A stretch of 64,000 nucleotides of DNA from CAYRNY01 sp964425755 (GTDB lineage Bacteria; Chloroflexota; Anaerolineae; Aggregatilineales; Aggregatilineaceae): positions 1-64,000 of the forward strand of contig CAYRNY010000018.1 in assembly GCA_964425755.1 (NCBI GenBank), written 5' to 3'. The position numbers and the translations under genes were made by a program. Each line of letters opens with the position of its first letter. The stretch's first letter is position 1. The notes below the pieces were generated by a model that was given only the letters and a program-made list of their open reading frames with translations, did no database searches and had not been told where the DNA came from. Shown one piece after another: positions 26,375-35,541 of the stretch.

Positions 26375-27301
26375 ATGACACACTGGCCCGAATTTTACAC
26401 CCCGGAACGTGTCGGCACATTGTATCAGCCGGACATTTCCGCCGCCGTCCTGGCCGGGCAAACGACCCAGCTCGCGCCCGTCGATGACGATAGTCTGCGT
26501 GTGATCTTGCTGCTGGTCGACCCGCAAGTGGACTTCATCCACGAAGACGGCGCGCTAAGCGTGCCCGGCGCCATCGACGACACCCGCCGCACGATCGAAT
26601 GGATCTTCGATCACACCGCTGAACTGACAACGATCGCGGCATCGCTGGACAGCCATCTGCCACTCCAGATTTTTTACCCGACCTGGTGGGTCAACCCACA
26701 GGGGAAGCACCCGCAGCCGTACACGGCAATCACCAGCCACGACGTTGATCAGAATCGCTGGCAGCCGGTCTTTGAGCCGGAATGGTCGCGCGAGTACGTC
26801 CACAAGCTGGAACAACAAGCCAAGAAAGCGCTGATGATCTGGCCGTATCACACGATGGTCGGCACGCCGGGCCACAACATCACCCCCGCGCTGTACGAAG
26901 CGATCGCCTATCACAGCGCAGCACGGGAGAGGCGCCCTGACTTTCTACAGAAGGGCATGATCCCAAAAACGGAACACTATTCGCTGCTGGAACCGGAAGT
27001 GAAAGTGCCGGACCATCCGCAAGGTGACCTGAATCAGGACTTCCTCGCCATATTGGTGAGCTATGACCTGATCTACGTCGCCGGGCAGGCGAAAAGTCAT
27101 TGCGTGCTGGAAACGATCACCTCCGTGATGCGCTACTTCGAAGACCAGCCCGACCAGATCGCGAAATGGCGCTTGCTCACCGACTGTATGTCCTCGGTCG
27201 TGCATCCCGACATCGACTTCGAACACATCGCCAATGAAACCTTCGCCAACTATGCCGAAGCGGGATTAACGCTGGTCACATCGCGCGATCCGATTGAGTA
27301 A
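26375..27301 (+). CDS. Isochorismatase/nicotinamidase-like cysteine hydrolase
   Basis: A 308-residue member of the cysteine hydrolase fold. LLLVDPQVDFIHEDGALSVPGA carries the catalytic Asp; KALMIWPYH carries the expected Lys region; AGQAKSHCVLETI carries the nucleophile Cys. Nicotinamidases turn nicotinamide into nicotinate for NAD salvage; AKSHCV fits that branch, but the insertion between the first and third catalytic blocks is longer than in the 180-210 residue enzymes. ATG 26375 is preferred to ATG 26363 because AAAAGG abuts the latter. Confidence 0.85.
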   Translation: MTHWPEFYTPERVGTLYQPDISAAVLAGQTTQLAPVDDDSLRVILLLVDPQVDFIHEDGALSVPGAIDDTRRTIEWIFDHTAELTTIAASLDSHLPLQIFYPTWWVNPQGKHPQPYTAITSHDVDQNRWQPVFEPEWSREYVHKLEQQAKKALMIWPYHTMVGTPGHNITPALYEAIAYHSAARERRPDFLQKGMIPKTEHYSLLEPEVKVPDHPQGDLNQDFLAILVSYDLIYVAGQAKSHCVLETITSVMRYFEDQPDQIAKWRLLTDCMSSVVHPDIDFEHIANETFANYAEAGLTLVTSRDPIE

Positions 27302-27394
27302 CGCTGGCGGCATTGCTTCCGCACCGCGCGAGTCGAGGCGACACGCCCGCCGCCCCGGCTCGCTGTTACACACAAACCGCAAAACGCTGCAGGG

Positions 27395-28138
27395 TTATGC
27401 GTGCAGTTTTTCCACTACCACCAGATGCGACAACCCGAAAACGCGAAACGGCGTGCGCTCTAGCAGGTACAACGTATCACGTATCCAGCGGCCCAGAACC
27501 GGGCGACGCTGGATGATATTGTCATAACCGCCGAAAATGCGCGTGTGATGCACAATCGTGACCGGAAGCTCCGCGAACAAACGTTGCACCTGCCGCGCAG
27601 TGTAGGTCCGCACATGCGGCGCGAGCTTATTCCGCCAGCGATCCGGCAGGTAGTTGATCAGCGGGGTGTTGCCAAAGTGATACTCGCCTTTCCAGTAGTG
27701 CCCATGCTGCTCTACCGGGTACCAGCGATTGGGGCAGAACAGCACCAACCGCCCGCCGGGTTTGAGCACGCGCACCATCTCGGCAACGGCCCGGTAATCG
27801 TCTGCCACGTGCTCGATCACCTCGTTTGAGATGATCGTATCAAACACGTTCGCGCGATACGGCAAGTGTTCCGCCGCGGCAACCAGGGCATGTGGTGTGT
27901 CGATCTGCGCCGTTTTGATGCGCTCCAACTCGATATCAAACGCCTCGACGCGCAACGAATAGCGGCGGCGAATCTGGCTGCTGTACATACCGATGCCACA
28001 GCCAGCTTCGAGCACCAGTGCCCCGCGCAGATCCGCCCAGTGGCCGATCATGCGCAGCCGGCGTTCCTGTCCGTCGCGCCAGACGTAACTCGGCTCGCCA
28101 CGCACTGCCGCCAGCATGGATGGCGTGTGAATACTCAT
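27395..28138 (-). CDS. SAM-dependent class I methyltransferase
   Basis: A 247-residue enzyme. Motif I is LVLEAGCGIGMYSSQI at about 36; motif II EAFDIELERI; IISNEVIEHVADDYRAVAEMVRVLKPGGRLVLFCPN is the typical post-motif block (residue runs are conserved in parts). It resembles methyltransferase type 11 enzymes found in polysaccharide or lipid clusters. Its ATG overlaps the stop of the upstream acetyltransferase gene by 4 bases, so they are co-translated. The substrate is unknown. Confidence 0.88.
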   Translation of the reverse strand: MSIHTPSMLAAVRGEPSYVWRDGQERRLRMIGHWADLRGALVLEAGCGIGMYSSQIRRRYSLRVEAFDIELERIKTAQIDTPHALVAAAEHLPYRANVFDTIISNEVIEHVADDYRAVAEMVRVLKPGGRLVLFCPNRWYPVEQHGHYWKGEYHFGNTPLINYLPDRWRNKLAPHVRTYTARQVQRLFAELPVTIVHHTRIFGGYDNIIQRRPVLGRWIRDTLYLLERTPFRVFGLSHLVVVEKLHA

Positions 28139-29247
28139 GCGGATTCATCCTCGCGCACACGCGCCATCATGTAAGCGTCAACGTAGCGCCCCGCGCGGTA
28201 GCTATACATGTGCAACGTGCCCTCGATGGCAAACCCGAATTTCCGGTAAAGCGCCAGGCCCGCCTCGTTGTCCGTATGCACTTCCAACGATATCCGGCTG
28301 ATGTTCATCCAGTTTTCGGCCAGTTCGACCGCCGCCGCCATCAGGGCCGACCCAACGCCGCGACCCTGGTAGTCTTCATGTACCATCATACCCAGGCTCG
28401 CCGAATGCACGCGCCTGTCCGTACCAAGATGCAAACCCAGCACCCCAACTACCCGCTCGTCGATCACGGCGGCCAGCATGTGCAGATCATCCGGCGGATT
28501 CTCCAGCCGGTCGCGCGTCACATCGCGTGACAGATACGGCAGTTGCAGCGTATCGGTGTAGACACTCTCACCGCGAACGATGTCCGCGCAATCTTCCCAG
28601 TCGCTCGCTTCGATCCCGCGCACGGTCACATCGCCCGGTTTTGATTTCTTCACGCTTTTCGGTCGCACGCTTTCAGGGGCCGGTGCATGGTCTTCAGCAC
28701 CAGACTCTGCTTGCGTCCGCGCCCGGCCCTCCTCAGCATGCACCCGCGCCATCAGGCACGCATCTGCATACGCCCCCTGACGGAAAGCGTAACGGCGCAG
28801 CGTCGCCTCACAGGTGAACCCGTGCCCTTCCAGCAACGTGAGCGTGTGCGAATCATCGGTATAGGCAGTGGTCTGGATGCGCTTGAGCGCGAGCCAATCG
28901 TCAGCAAACCCGACAATACGCGCAAAAAACGCGGTTGCGACATCCGTACCGTGATAATCGGGCGAAATAACGAACTTCAGTTCACCGGCGTGCCGGGTGC
29001 GCCGGCGGCGAACCTGATATTGCGCCATCCCCACAAAGCGACTCCGTCCGCTGGGCAGCGCGATCTCGCCAACCAGACGGTAAAGACCCGGCTCAGTGCC
29101 CGCATAACGCTCGCGAAAGGCATCATCCGCGATGTACGGCAGTTCGTCAGTAAAGGGAACAACAGACTCGCGGTTCAATAACGCATATAACGCATCCCAA
29201 TCATCATTGCGCTGCCCGCGTAAGGTCACAATAGGGGCATCACTCAC
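28135..29247 (-). CDS. Tandem GNAT N-acetyltransferase
   Basis: A 370-residue protein with two GNAT domains joined by a charged linker of about 45 residues. The second domain has the acetyl-CoA motif YQGRGVGSALMAAAVE; the first has the degenerate equivalent YHGTDVATAFFARIVG and may bind the cofactor poorly. Both end in similar sequences (YAFRQGAYADACLMARV and YSYRAGRYVDAYMMARV), which shows internal duplication. The GTG at 29247 is chosen because GGAGG lies 7 bases upstream. The acceptor is unknown. Confidence 0.85.
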   Translation of the reverse strand: MSDAPIVTLRGQRNDDWDALYALLNRESVVPFTDELPYIADDAFRERYAGTEPGLYRLVGEIALPSGRSRFVGMAQYQVRRRRTRHAGELKFVISPDYHGTDVATAFFARIVGFADDWLALKRIQTTAYTDDSHTLTLLEGHGFTCEATLRRYAFRQGAYADACLMARVHAEEGRARTQAESGAEDHAPAPESVRPKSVKKSKPGDVTVRGIEASDWEDCADIVRGESVYTDTLQLPYLSRDVTRDRLENPPDDLHMLAAVIDERVVGVLGLHLGTDRRVHSASLGMMVHEDYQGRGVGSALMAAAVELAENWMNISRISLEVHTDNEAGLALYRKFGFAIEGTLHMYSYRAGRYVDAYMMARVREDESA

Positions 29248-29417
29248 CAGTGTCCCTCCTGCTATGGTACGATTGCTTCGCATGCTAACTCGTGTTCCAC
29301 CTAGCTTACCCCGCCACTCTAACGCCGCCAACTCCGTCCCAACCGTGGAATTGCCGGAGCGGGCAGGCATGGCTATAATGTCGGCTCACAGAGCATCCAA
29401 GGAGATTGGACATTCCG

Positions 29418-30107
29418 TTGAACATCAAACTATCCGTAATCATCCCCTGTTATAACGAAAAGAACACTATCGCAGAAATCATCACGCGTGTGCGTGACGT
29501 CGGGCTGGCGCATGAGATCATCGTCGTGGATGACGGCTCCACCGACGGGACACGCGCAATCCTTGAAGGCGTCCCCAAGGGCGACGACTTGCGCGTGATA
29601 CTCCACGATCACAACCAGGGCAAAGGGGCCGCCGTGCGCACCGGTTTCAAGAACGCGACCGGTGACGTGTTCTTGATCCAGGACGCGGACCTCGAATACG
29701 ACCCGCGCGAGTATCCCGTGCTGCTGCGACCGATTGAAGAAGGGATTTCAAACGTCGTTTACGGATCGCGCTTCCTGGGCGGGCCGCGTAAGGCCATGTT
29801 CTTCTGGAACATGGTCGCCAATCGCACGTTGACGCTGGTCACGAATATGCTGTACAACGCGATCCTGAGCGACATGGAAACGTGCTACAAGGTCTTCCGG
29901 GCCGAAGTGATTCGCGATATGCCGCTGCGTTCCAGGCGTTTTGATTTTGAGCCGGAAGTGACGGCCAAGGTCCTGAAGCGCGGGTACCGTATTTATGAAG
30001 TCCCGATCTCCTACAACGGGCGCGAATGGGACGAGGGCAAGAAGATCTCCTGGCGTGACGGCGTGATCGCGCTGTGGACGCTGCTCTACTACCGCTTCAC
30101 GGATTGA
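29418..30107 (+). CDS. Family 2 glycosyltransferase (dolichyl-phosphate mannose synthase-like)
   Basis: A 229-residue GT-A enzyme. It starts LNIKLSVIIPCYNEKNTI; VVDDGSTDGT binds the nucleotide sugar and IQDADLEYDP contains the DxD metal motif. A later block, YGSRFLGGPRK, is typical of polyprenyl-phosphate mannose/glucose synthases. There is no C-terminal membrane domain. TTG 29418 fits family starts; TTG 29406 is in frame but almost touches the AAGGAG. The next gene is a GT39-like membrane protein, which would use the polyprenyl-phosphate sugar this enzyme makes. Confidence 0.88.
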   Translation: MNIKLSVIIPCYNEKNTIAEIITRVRDVGLAHEIIVVDDGSTDGTRAILEGVPKGDDLRVILHDHNQGKGAAVRTGFKNATGDVFLIQDADLEYDPREYPVLLRPIEEGISNVVYGSRFLGGPRKAMFFWNMVANRTLTLVTNMLYNAILSDMETCYKVFRAEVIRDMPLRSRRFDFEPEVTAKVLKRGYRIYEVPISYNGREWDEGKKISWRDGVIALWTLLYYRFTD

Positions 30108-30124
30108 GCCAGCCTGGTCACCAC

Positions 30125-31609
30125 ATGCCGCACAGCGCGCAATCACCGGCATACGGACACCGGACAGCGCCAACAGCCGGGGCGATCTTCGTCCCGGTTT
30201 TTGTCGTTCTGCTGGGTTTGCTGCTACGCATGGCGATGCTGGGGATAGAGGCGCGCTTTCATCCCGATGAAGCGTTGTTCGCCGCACAGTCCCGCTTGAT
30301 CGTCGCACAAGGGGACTGGTTGCTACGCACCACCGACCTCGACAAGCCGCCGCTCACGTTTTACGTCACCGCGCTGTCATTCAGCGGTTTGCCGGTTTCA
30401 GAATTCGCGGCGCGATTGCCGAACGTGTTATTCAGCGGCATGAGCGTCGCCCTGCTCTATACACTGGCGCGCGTGTTATACCACAACCGGACCACCGCGA
30501 CAGTCGCCGCGCTGCTATTCGCGCTCAGCCCGTATGATCTGGCGTTCGCCGCAACGGTGTTCACCGATGTGCAGGCGACATTCTGGGTGCTGGCAGCCGG
30601 TACGCTTGCCGCGCGGGACAACTGGCGCGGCGCGGGGCTGGCAGCGGCGCTGATGTTTGCGGCGAAATCCACCGCGCTGCTATTCCTGCCGTTGATCCTG
30701 GCGCTCGGCATTACCCGGACTGCCAGCCCTGACTGGCGCCCACGTGACCTGCTGCAACGCTTACGCGCGTTCGCCTGGCCGCTGCTGGCCGGCATCGCGC
30801 TGCTGCTGGCGTGGGACCTGGCACGTGCCCCGCGTAGTTTTTTCGCTCTTGGGTTTGAGCGTAACGACCCGGGCCGCCTGATCCGGACCGCTGAGCTGTG
30901 GCCCCGCGCCAGACAATGGGTGCACTGGTTAGGCTTTGCAACGGGGTCACAAGCCCTCAATGGCATCTTGCTGATCGGCATTCCCGCGATGCTGCTGCTC
31001 CGGCTGCGCGAGCGCTCACGCGCGACGATCGCCGACTGGCTGATCGCGGGTTACGCGATCGCGTTCCTGGGGTGGTACTGGCTGGTCGCGTTTAACACCT
31101 ATGATCGCTACGTACACACACTGATACCGTTTATACTGCTGCTGGCCGCACGGTTACTTACCGGCGCGTGGCACATAGCGGGCGCGCGCATGCTGACGTT
31201 GCTCGCGCTGCTGGCGCTCGTGACCGGCAGCATGGCGCCCGCCGTGATCACAACACTGCACGGTGATGCGCCACTGGGCGGCGACCAGGGACGCCACGCC
31301 GGGATTGACGCGCTGGCCGGGTTTCTCAATGCTGAGCTTGCCGGCGAGACGATCTACGAACACCAATTGGGCTGGGAACTCGCGTTTTACCTCGGCCCGG
31401 CACCACGCGTGACGCTACACTATGTGCCACTGCCAGACGCGCTCGCAGACAATATGCGTGCGGCCACTGCCCCGCGTTATTTCGCCGCCGCCTCGCCACC
31501 CCAGGCAGCTCCCTGGCTGGCGGCGCTGGAACGCGCTGGAATAGTTGTCGCGCCAGTCTATCATGACAGAATAAACGGGTTCGTTGTTTACGGCCTGCTA
31601 CCACCATGA
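30125..31609 (+). CDS. Multi-span membrane glycosyltransferase (GT39/ArnT-like)
   Basis: A 494-residue protein with about ten to twelve hydrophobic helices. The first extracytoplasmic loop has FHPDEALFAAQSRLI and DLDKPPLTFYVTAL, the acidic and KPP motifs of GT-C enzymes that transfer sugars from polyprenyl phosphate. A long loop is followed by a small C-terminal extracytoplasmic segment. It starts 17 bases after the GT2 gene, a functional pair. ATG 30125 is chosen; the ribosome binding site is weak. Confidence 0.85.
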   Translation: MPHSAQSPAYGHRTAPTAGAIFVPVFVVLLGLLLRMAMLGIEARFHPDEALFAAQSRLIVAQGDWLLRTTDLDKPPLTFYVTALSFSGLPVSEFAARLPNVLFSGMSVALLYTLARVLYHNRTTATVAALLFALSPYDLAFAATVFTDVQATFWVLAAGTLAARDNWRGAGLAAALMFAAKSTALLFLPLILALGITRTASPDWRPRDLLQRLRAFAWPLLAGIALLLAWDLARAPRSFFALGFERNDPGRLIRTAELWPRARQWVHWLGFATGSQALNGILLIGIPAMLLLRLRERSRATIADWLIAGYAIAFLGWYWLVAFNTYDRYVHTLIPFILLLAARLLTGAWHIAGARMLTLLALLALVTGSMAPAVITTLHGDAPLGGDQGRHAGIDALAGFLNAELAGETIYEHQLGWELAFYLGPAPRVTLHYVPLPDALADNMRAATAPRYFAAASPPQAAPWLAALERAGIVVAPVYHDRINGFVVYGLLPP

Positions 31610-31839
31610 ACGCAATTACTAGGCACCGTGCGCCCTGTCTCGTTATATTCTGGTAGAACTTGCGCTGTTGATTCCATCGTATAAATGTCTGCCCGTTCCC
31701 GCGATGTCAGAAAAACCGCGCGCCGGAGTCTTACTGCCTGACGCAGGGAACGGTTTCATCTCTACCGGGGCACTACTGCCCGTGAGAGCTGCGTACGTCC
31801 GCTGCTGGAAAACACATTCTCCTATGTGAAGGAGCGATC

Positions 31840-33315
31840 ATGAACACACCTGATGTATCCGCCACCAAGACAACGGTTGTCATCTTCGGGGCATCCGGCG
31901 ACCTGACGTCGCGCAAGTTGATTCCCGCACTGTTCAATCTGTGTCGCAAAGAACGCTTGACCGGCAAATTGAATATTATCGGCATGTCGCGCACCGAGTA
32001 TTCGCACGACGATTTTCGTAACGATTTGCGCCGCGACCTGGATGATTTCATGGAAACCGCATTCGATGAGAAGGAATGGAACGCGTTCGCGGAACACATC
32101 TACTACGTCCCCGGCGACTCGACCGAAGAGCAGGCCTACCGGGATTTGCAGGACTTCCTCGCAACAATCGAAGACGAACGCGCCAACCGGTTGTACTACC
32201 TCTCCGTCGCTCCTTTCTTGTACATGCCGATCGTCGAACATCTCGGCAGCATGGGCCTGGCCGAAGAGAACGGGGGCTGGCGGCGGATCGTGGTCGAAAA
32301 ACCGTTTGGTCACGACCTGTCATCGGCCCATGAACTGAACCTCGCGCTGCACAACGTCTTCGCCGAAGACCAGATCTACCGCATCGATCACTACCTGGGC
32401 AAAGAGACCGCACAGAACATCCTGTTCATGCGTTTCGCCAACACGATCTTTGAGCCGATCTGGAATCGTAACTACGTAGACCACGTCCAGATCACGGTTG
32501 CGGAAAAGGTAGATGTCAGCCGGCGCGAGCGGTTTTATGACAAAGCCGGGGTGCTGCGGGATATGTTCCAAAACCACCTGCTGCAATTGCTCGCGCTGGT
32601 GGCGATGGAACCCCCAGCCTCATTCAATGCCGACGCGTTGCGCAATGAAAAAGTGAAGGTCCTGAGCGCAATCCGACCGATCGCGCTGGAAGATACCGTC
32701 CGCGCACAGTATGAAGGCTACCGTGACTCGGAAGGCGTGCCAGCTGGCTCTACCACCGCGACCTATGCTGCGCTGAAATTGAACATCGACAACTGGCGCT
32801 GGCAGGGTGTGCCGTTCTATCTGCGCTCCGGCAAGGCGCTGGCGCGCAAAGTGAGCGAGGTCATGGTGGAGTTCAAGTGCCCGCCCCACATGATGTTTCA
32901 ACGCGAATCGGACGAGAGCTTCACACCGAACGTGCTGTCGCTGTGCATCCAGCCGGACGAGGGGATACACTTCAAGTTCGAGGCCAAAGTCCCCGGTTCG
33001 CACCAGGAAACAAGCTCGGTCGACATGGAATTTCACTACCGTTCCTCGTTCGGTGATGAGCCGCTGCCGGACGCATACGAGCGCCTGCTGCTCGATGCGT
33101 TAAACGGCGACGCCTCGTTGTTCACACGCAGCGACGAGATCGAAACGGCATGGCGGCTGATCGACCCCGTACTGCGCGGATGGGAAGAATCGGACGCGGT
33201 GCCGCTGATGACATACCGCCCAGGCAGTATGGGACCGGCAGTAGCCGAGGACTTTATCGCCCGCGACAGGCGCATGTGGCGCGAAGAGTGCAAACACGAG
33301 GACGACCCAGCATGA
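31840..33315 (+). CDS. zwf: Glucose-6-phosphate 1-dehydrogenase
   Basis: A 491-residue enzyme oxidising glucose 6-phosphate to 6-phosphogluconolactone with NADP or NAD. Cofactor motif IFGASGDLTSRKL is at the N-terminus and active-site RIDHYLGKETAQN near residue 180. The length is normal. AAGGAG lies before the ATG. Its stop overlaps the start of pgl by 4 bases (ATGA), so both first steps of the oxidative pentose phosphate pathway are made together. No gnd gene is nearby. Confidence 0.97.
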   Translation: MNTPDVSATKTTVVIFGASGDLTSRKLIPALFNLCRKERLTGKLNIIGMSRTEYSHDDFRNDLRRDLDDFMETAFDEKEWNAFAEHIYYVPGDSTEEQAYRDLQDFLATIEDERANRLYYLSVAPFLYMPIVEHLGSMGLAEENGGWRRIVVEKPFGHDLSSAHELNLALHNVFAEDQIYRIDHYLGKETAQNILFMRFANTIFEPIWNRNYVDHVQITVAEKVDVSRRERFYDKAGVLRDMFQNHLLQLLALVAMEPPASFNADALRNEKVKVLSAIRPIALEDTVRAQYEGYRDSEGVPAGSTTATYAALKLNIDNWRWQGVPFYLRSGKALARKVSEVMVEFKCPPHMMFQRESDESFTPNVLSLCIQPDEGIHFKFEAKVPGSHQETSSVDMEFHYRSSFGDEPLPDAYERLLLDALNGDASLFTRSDEIETAWRLIDPVLRGWEESDAVPLMTYRPGSMGPAVAEDFIARDRRMWREECKHEDDPA

Positions 33316-34043
33316 CCGCCGGTAAGGTACAAAGCTTTCCCGACATTGACGCATTGAGCCAGGCTGCTGCCGAGCACATCGTTACCGCTGCCGCCGCTGC
33401 GATCGCGGCACACGGGCGTTTCAGCATCGGGTTATCGGGCGGCTCAACCCCCAGGCCATTGTTCGAGCGGTTGGCGCGCGAACCCTTTTCCGGCCAGATC
33501 GACTGGGAAAACGTACACGTTTTCTGGGGGGATGAACGCTGCGTGCCACCCGATCACGCCGACAGCAATTTCCGCATGGCCCGCGAAACCCTGCTCGATC
33601 ACGTCCCGCTGCCGGACGACAACGTCCACCGCATCAAAGGCGAGCGCGATCCGGCCCAGGCGGCTGAAGAGTACGAGCACACCCTGCGCATGTTTTTCTC
33701 CGGCGCCGCGTGGCCGCGCTTTGACCTGCTGCTGCAGGGCCTGGGCGACGACGGGCACACCGCGTCGCTATTTCCGGGCACCGCTGCGCTGCATGACCAG
33801 TCACACTGGGTCGCGGCGAACTACGTGCCGAAGTTTGATGCATGGCGCATCACGCTGACCGCCCCGGCGATCAACGCGGCGAGCGAGATCATGTTCCTCG
33901 TGGCGGGGGCAAACAAAGCTGCCGCGCTGCGGGCGGTTCTGCATGGTCCGCACCAACCCGATACCTATCCCGCACAGCTTATCCAACCCGTTGGCGGCAC
34001 GCTGATCTGGTTGGTCGATGAGGCTGCGGCGGCGCATCTCTGA
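33312..34043 (+). CDS. pgl: 6-phosphogluconolactonase
   Basis: A 243-residue DevB/Pgl-type lactonase that hydrolyses the product of zwf. Motifs: GLSGGSTPRPLFE, FWGDERCVPPDHADSNFRMA and GLGDDGHTASLFPG. The ATG at 33312 is inside the end of zwf (overlap ATGA), giving translational coupling; longer in-frame starts inside zwf are rejected for that reason. Confidence 0.95.
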   Translation: MTAGKVQSFPDIDALSQAAAEHIVTAAAAAIAAHGRFSIGLSGGSTPRPLFERLAREPFSGQIDWENVHVFWGDERCVPPDHADSNFRMARETLLDHVPLPDDNVHRIKGERDPAQAAEEYEHTLRMFFSGAAWPRFDLLLQGLGDDGHTASLFPGTAALHDQSHWVAANYVPKFDAWRITLTAPAINAASEIMFLVAGANKAAALRAVLHGPHQPDTYPAQLIQPVGGTLIWLVDEAAAAHL

Positions 34044-34079
34044 TGCCGCGCTCGAAGCAGTGCTGGCGCGACAACCATG

Positions 34080-34113
34080 CAGGGCCATCGCATACTGGCG
34101 GTGGCTCTGTTTT
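34080..34113 (+). terminator. Terminator after zwf-pgl
   Basis: CAGGGCCATCG (34080-34090) pairs with CGGTGGCTCTG (34099-34109) using G-U pairs, with an eight-base loop, and is followed by TTTT. Confidence 0.65.
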
Positions 34114-34154
34114 CGGTCTGTGGCGCGGCTCCTGCCCGGGGCCCAGGATGTCAC

Positions 34155-34183
34155 TTTACCCCCACACCTGAACAGGTTACAAT
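34155..34183 (+). promoter_or_regulatory. Possible promoter for the STAS gene
   Basis: TTTACC (34155-34160) and TACAAT (34178-34183) are 17 bases apart, 64 bases before the start codon. Confidence 0.45.
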
Positions 34184-34246
34184 AACTTCGAACAGATGAT
34201 TTATTACACGCGGGGACATAATCTTATCATTCAGGAGTCAAGGTGA

Positions 34247-34579
34247 ATGAATATTAGGCAACGCGAGGAAAACGGCATTGTGGTTTACACGCTCGATGGC
34301 CGCGTGGATAGCGAAGGTGCGGTTCAACTAGACGCGGCCTTAAACGCCAGCATTGACGCTGGCAAGCACAAGATCGCGTTAGACATGTCCCAGGTGCAGT
34401 ATATCAACAGCGCCGCACTGCGCACGCTGGCCGAAGTCATCACCCACACCAGGGAACATAACGGCGACCTGAAACTGATCGCGCTCCAGCCCAAAGTCAA
34501 GCGCGTGCTCCAGATCGTTGGATTCGATAAGTTTTCGTCGATCTACGACACACTGGACGCAGCGATCGCGGATTTCTGA
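34247..34579 (+). CDS. STAS-domain anti-sigma factor antagonist
   Basis: A 110-residue single STAS domain, the size of SpoIIAA/RsbV proteins that bind anti-sigma kinases and are controlled by Ser phosphorylation. The phosphorylatable Ser is S55 in YINSAALRTL. FSSIYDTLDAAI is the typical C-terminal end. The gene stands alone; no anti-sigma factor or sigma factor gene lies beside it, but a PP2C phosphatase gene lies elsewhere in the window. AGGAGTCAAGG precedes the ATG. Confidence 0.92.
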   Translation: MNIRQREENGIVVYTLDGRVDSEGAVQLDAALNASIDAGKHKIALDMSQVQYINSAALRTLAEVITHTREHNGDLKLIALQPKVKRVLQIVGFDKFSSIYDTLDAAIADF

Positions 34580-34749
34580 GCGCATGCATGGCAGGCGGCC
34601 AGCGGCACAACGAGCGCCCGGACCACAATTGCCCGCAGCAACCACGGCTGGCATTACGCAACATCCAGCGGTGCCTGTCGGGCAATTCGTGGAGTAATGC
34701 CAGCGCTAGTCCTCCAACAAGGGGCTGCCAAAGGCGACGATCAACAGGC

Positions 34750-34779
34750 GTTAAAAAAGCTTTAATAACCTTTAAAACA
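34750..34779 (+). promoter_or_regulatory. Three phased 10-bp repeats upstream of the two-component genes
   Basis: GTTAAAAAAG, CTTTAATAAC and CTTTAAAACA follow each other without gaps. Their 10-base period places them on one face of the helix, like the half-sites of OmpR/PhoB-family regulators. A -10-like TATGAT (34809-34814) lies downstream without a -35. Autoregulation by the adjacent response regulator is an inference. Confidence 0.4.
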
Positions 34780-34851
34780 AACGCACCGCCAGGCAGAGTC
34801 AAACGCGCTATGATCAACGCGCTCAGACTCAAGTAAGGGGCCAACAGCCAC

Positions 34852-35529
34852 ATGAAAACAATTCTGCTGGTCGAAGACGACGATACCCTTCGCAAAACGC
34901 TGGCGTACAATCTGTCGCAAGAGAATTACAAAGTCATCCAGACAGGCGACGGGTCAGAAGCGCTGAATCTCGCGCGCGAAAAGAGCCCTGACTTGATCGT
35001 GCTGGATGTGATGCTCCCTACTCTGGACGGGCTGTCCGTCTGCCGCATCATCCGCAATGAATCCGACGTGCCGATCGTTATGCTCACGGCACGCGGAAGC
35101 GAAGTAGATCGCATCGTCGGCCTGGAGATCGGTGCAGATGATTACATCGTCAAACCCTTCAGCCTGGGCGAGTTCCTGGCCCGCGTGCGGGCCGTGTTAC
35201 GTCGCGCCCCATCATCCCGGACGGTGATCGATCGCCTGGAATCCGGCGACCTTGTGCTGGACCTGATCGCGCGCCGCGCTACACGTGGCGGGGAAGAACT
35301 GCGCATGACGCACAAAGAATTCGACCTGCTGGCAACGCTCATGCGCAACAAGGGCGCGGTCCTGTCACGCGATCTGCTACTGGAGCGTGTTTGGGGCTAT
35401 GATTACAGTGGGCAAACCAAAACTGTGGACGTGCATGTCCGCTGGCTGCGCGAAAAGATAGAAGACGAGCCATCACAACCGCAGCGCATCGTCACCGTGC
35501 GCGGCGTGGGGTATCGTTTTGAAGGCTAG
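34852..35529 (+). CDS. OmpR/PhoB-family response regulator
   Basis: A 225-residue two-domain regulator. The receiver has D9/D10, phosphorylated D52 in LIVLDVMLP, T/S in MLTARG and K in VKPFSLGEF. The winged-helix domain (about 130-225) includes LTHKEFDLL-like MTHKEFDLLATLM and TVDVHVRWLREKIE. The kinase gene begins 12 bases after its stop, forming a two-component pair; the arrangement and kinase type recall PhoB/PhoR, though the signal is not shown by sequence. Confidence 0.94.
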   Translation: MKTILLVEDDDTLRKTLAYNLSQENYKVIQTGDGSEALNLAREKSPDLIVLDVMLPTLDGLSVCRIIRNESDVPIVMLTARGSEVDRIVGLEIGADDYIVKPFSLGEFLARVRAVLRRAPSSRTVIDRLESGDLVLDLIARRATRGGEELRMTHKEFDLLATLMRNKGAVLSRDLLLERVWGYDYSGQTKTVDVHVRWLREKIEDEPSQPQRIVTVRGVGYRFEG

Positions 35530-35541
35530 AATACGCATTCG

